Positions 5,995 through 6,410 of a stretch of 6,410 nucleotides of DNA are shown here, piece by piece (position 1 is the stretch's first letter; every line of letters begins with the position of its first letter). A model generated the notes under the pieces. It had not been told where the DNA came from. It worked only from the letters and a program-made list of their open reading frames with translations, and did not search any database. The translations under genes were made by a program, and so were the position numbers. This DNA is from Methanobrevibacter sp. (GTDB lineage Archaea; Methanobacteriota; Methanobacteria; Methanobacteriales; Methanobacteriaceae). The stretch covers positions 1-6,410 of the forward strand of contig JAISIQ010000087.1 of assembly GCA_031261945.1 (NCBI GenBank), given 5' to 3'.

Positions 5995-6410
5995 TTATTA
6001 TTTCTTTTATTATTTTCATTATTTCTATTATTTCTATTATTAATAATATTAAATTTATTTTAATAAAAATTAAAAAAAATTAAAAAAATTAAAAATATAA
6101 GAAATATAAGAAATATTTAATTATAATAAAAAAATATATTTTATTATTATATTTTAGTAATTATAATTTTATTATTACTTTTATTAGTATCATTATTATT
6201 AATACTATTAATACTAATACTAATATTATTATTAGTAGTAATAGTAATACTAATAGTAATATTATTGGTATGAATATTAATGATATTATTAATGATAGTA
6301 ATAGGAATAGTAATAGTAATATTATTAATGATATTAGTAGTAATATGAATAATTATATTAATAATTATAAATTTAAATTCATAATTATAATAGTTATAAT
6401 TATAATAATC
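5963..6410. other. Repeat-rich AT spacer at the right end of the window
   Basis: This stretch of at least 448 bases has three parts. T-rich sequence (5963-6060) contains two contiguous ATTATTTCT copies (6018-6035). A-rich sequence (6061-6120) contains two contiguous AAATATAAG copies (6093-6110). From about 6170 to 6350 there are degenerate triplets AAT, AGT, ACT, ATT and GAT. Open frames run to the window edge on both strands (+ from 6093, - ending in TAA at 6147), with only Asn/Ile/Ser/Thr-rich translations. I cannot support a gene here from this window, but a low-complexity tail of a gene lying to the right is possible. Confidence 0.55.

Noticed and set aside
6170..6350. Possible CRISPR-like or phase-variation repeat array
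   Set aside because: The units are 3 to 9 bases of degenerate AT-rich triplets, with no fixed-length repeats and unique spacers, and no identifiable gene whose expression they would switch.

Overview
The window reads as a very AT-rich archaeal chromosome segment, most likely from a methanogen of the Methanobacteriaceae, with Methanobrevibacter-like as my best guess. The grounds are archaeal-style genes (zinc-type HemB, archaeal chorismate synthase, a CitG-family protein with no citrate lyase genes), GGTG/GAGG Shine-Dalgarno sequences, strong A/T codon preference, and spacers made almost entirely of A and T. The genus is inference; no rRNA or other marker gene is present.

Layout, left to right. 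A T-rich leader (1-130) carries a promoter candidate for a metallo-beta-lactamase-fold hydrolase (131-1330, +). Its globular domain ends near residue 255 and is followed by about 140 residues of Asn/Lys/Thr-rich low-complexity tail. That gene meets chorismate synthase aroC (1327-2424, -) tail to tail, with the two stop codons overlapping. After a 351-base divergent spacer come a MagIII-like helix-hairpin-helix DNA glycosylase (2776-3495, +), a 482-base AT-only repeat spacer, hemB (3978-4982, +), and 77 bases later a CitG-family gene (5060-5962, +). The window ends in a 448-base repeat-rich spacer.

The genes are mostly housekeeping: chorismate for aromatic compounds, porphobilinogen for tetrapyrroles (in a methanogen these include F430 and corrinoids), and base-excision repair. 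hemB and the CitG-family gene may be co-transcribed; the others look like separate units. I see no phage, transposon, CRISPR or defence system, and no convincing new multi-gene system.

Three things deserve a second look. First, the hexamer ATAGCT and its reverse complement AGCTAT are strongly over-represented in the genes, in all three codon phases. This looks like a DNA-level motif reminiscent of cyanobacterial HIP1. Second, the low-complexity tail of the MBL protein looks like intergenic spacer that became coding. Third, the function of a CitG-family enzyme in a genome context without citrate lyase is unexplained.
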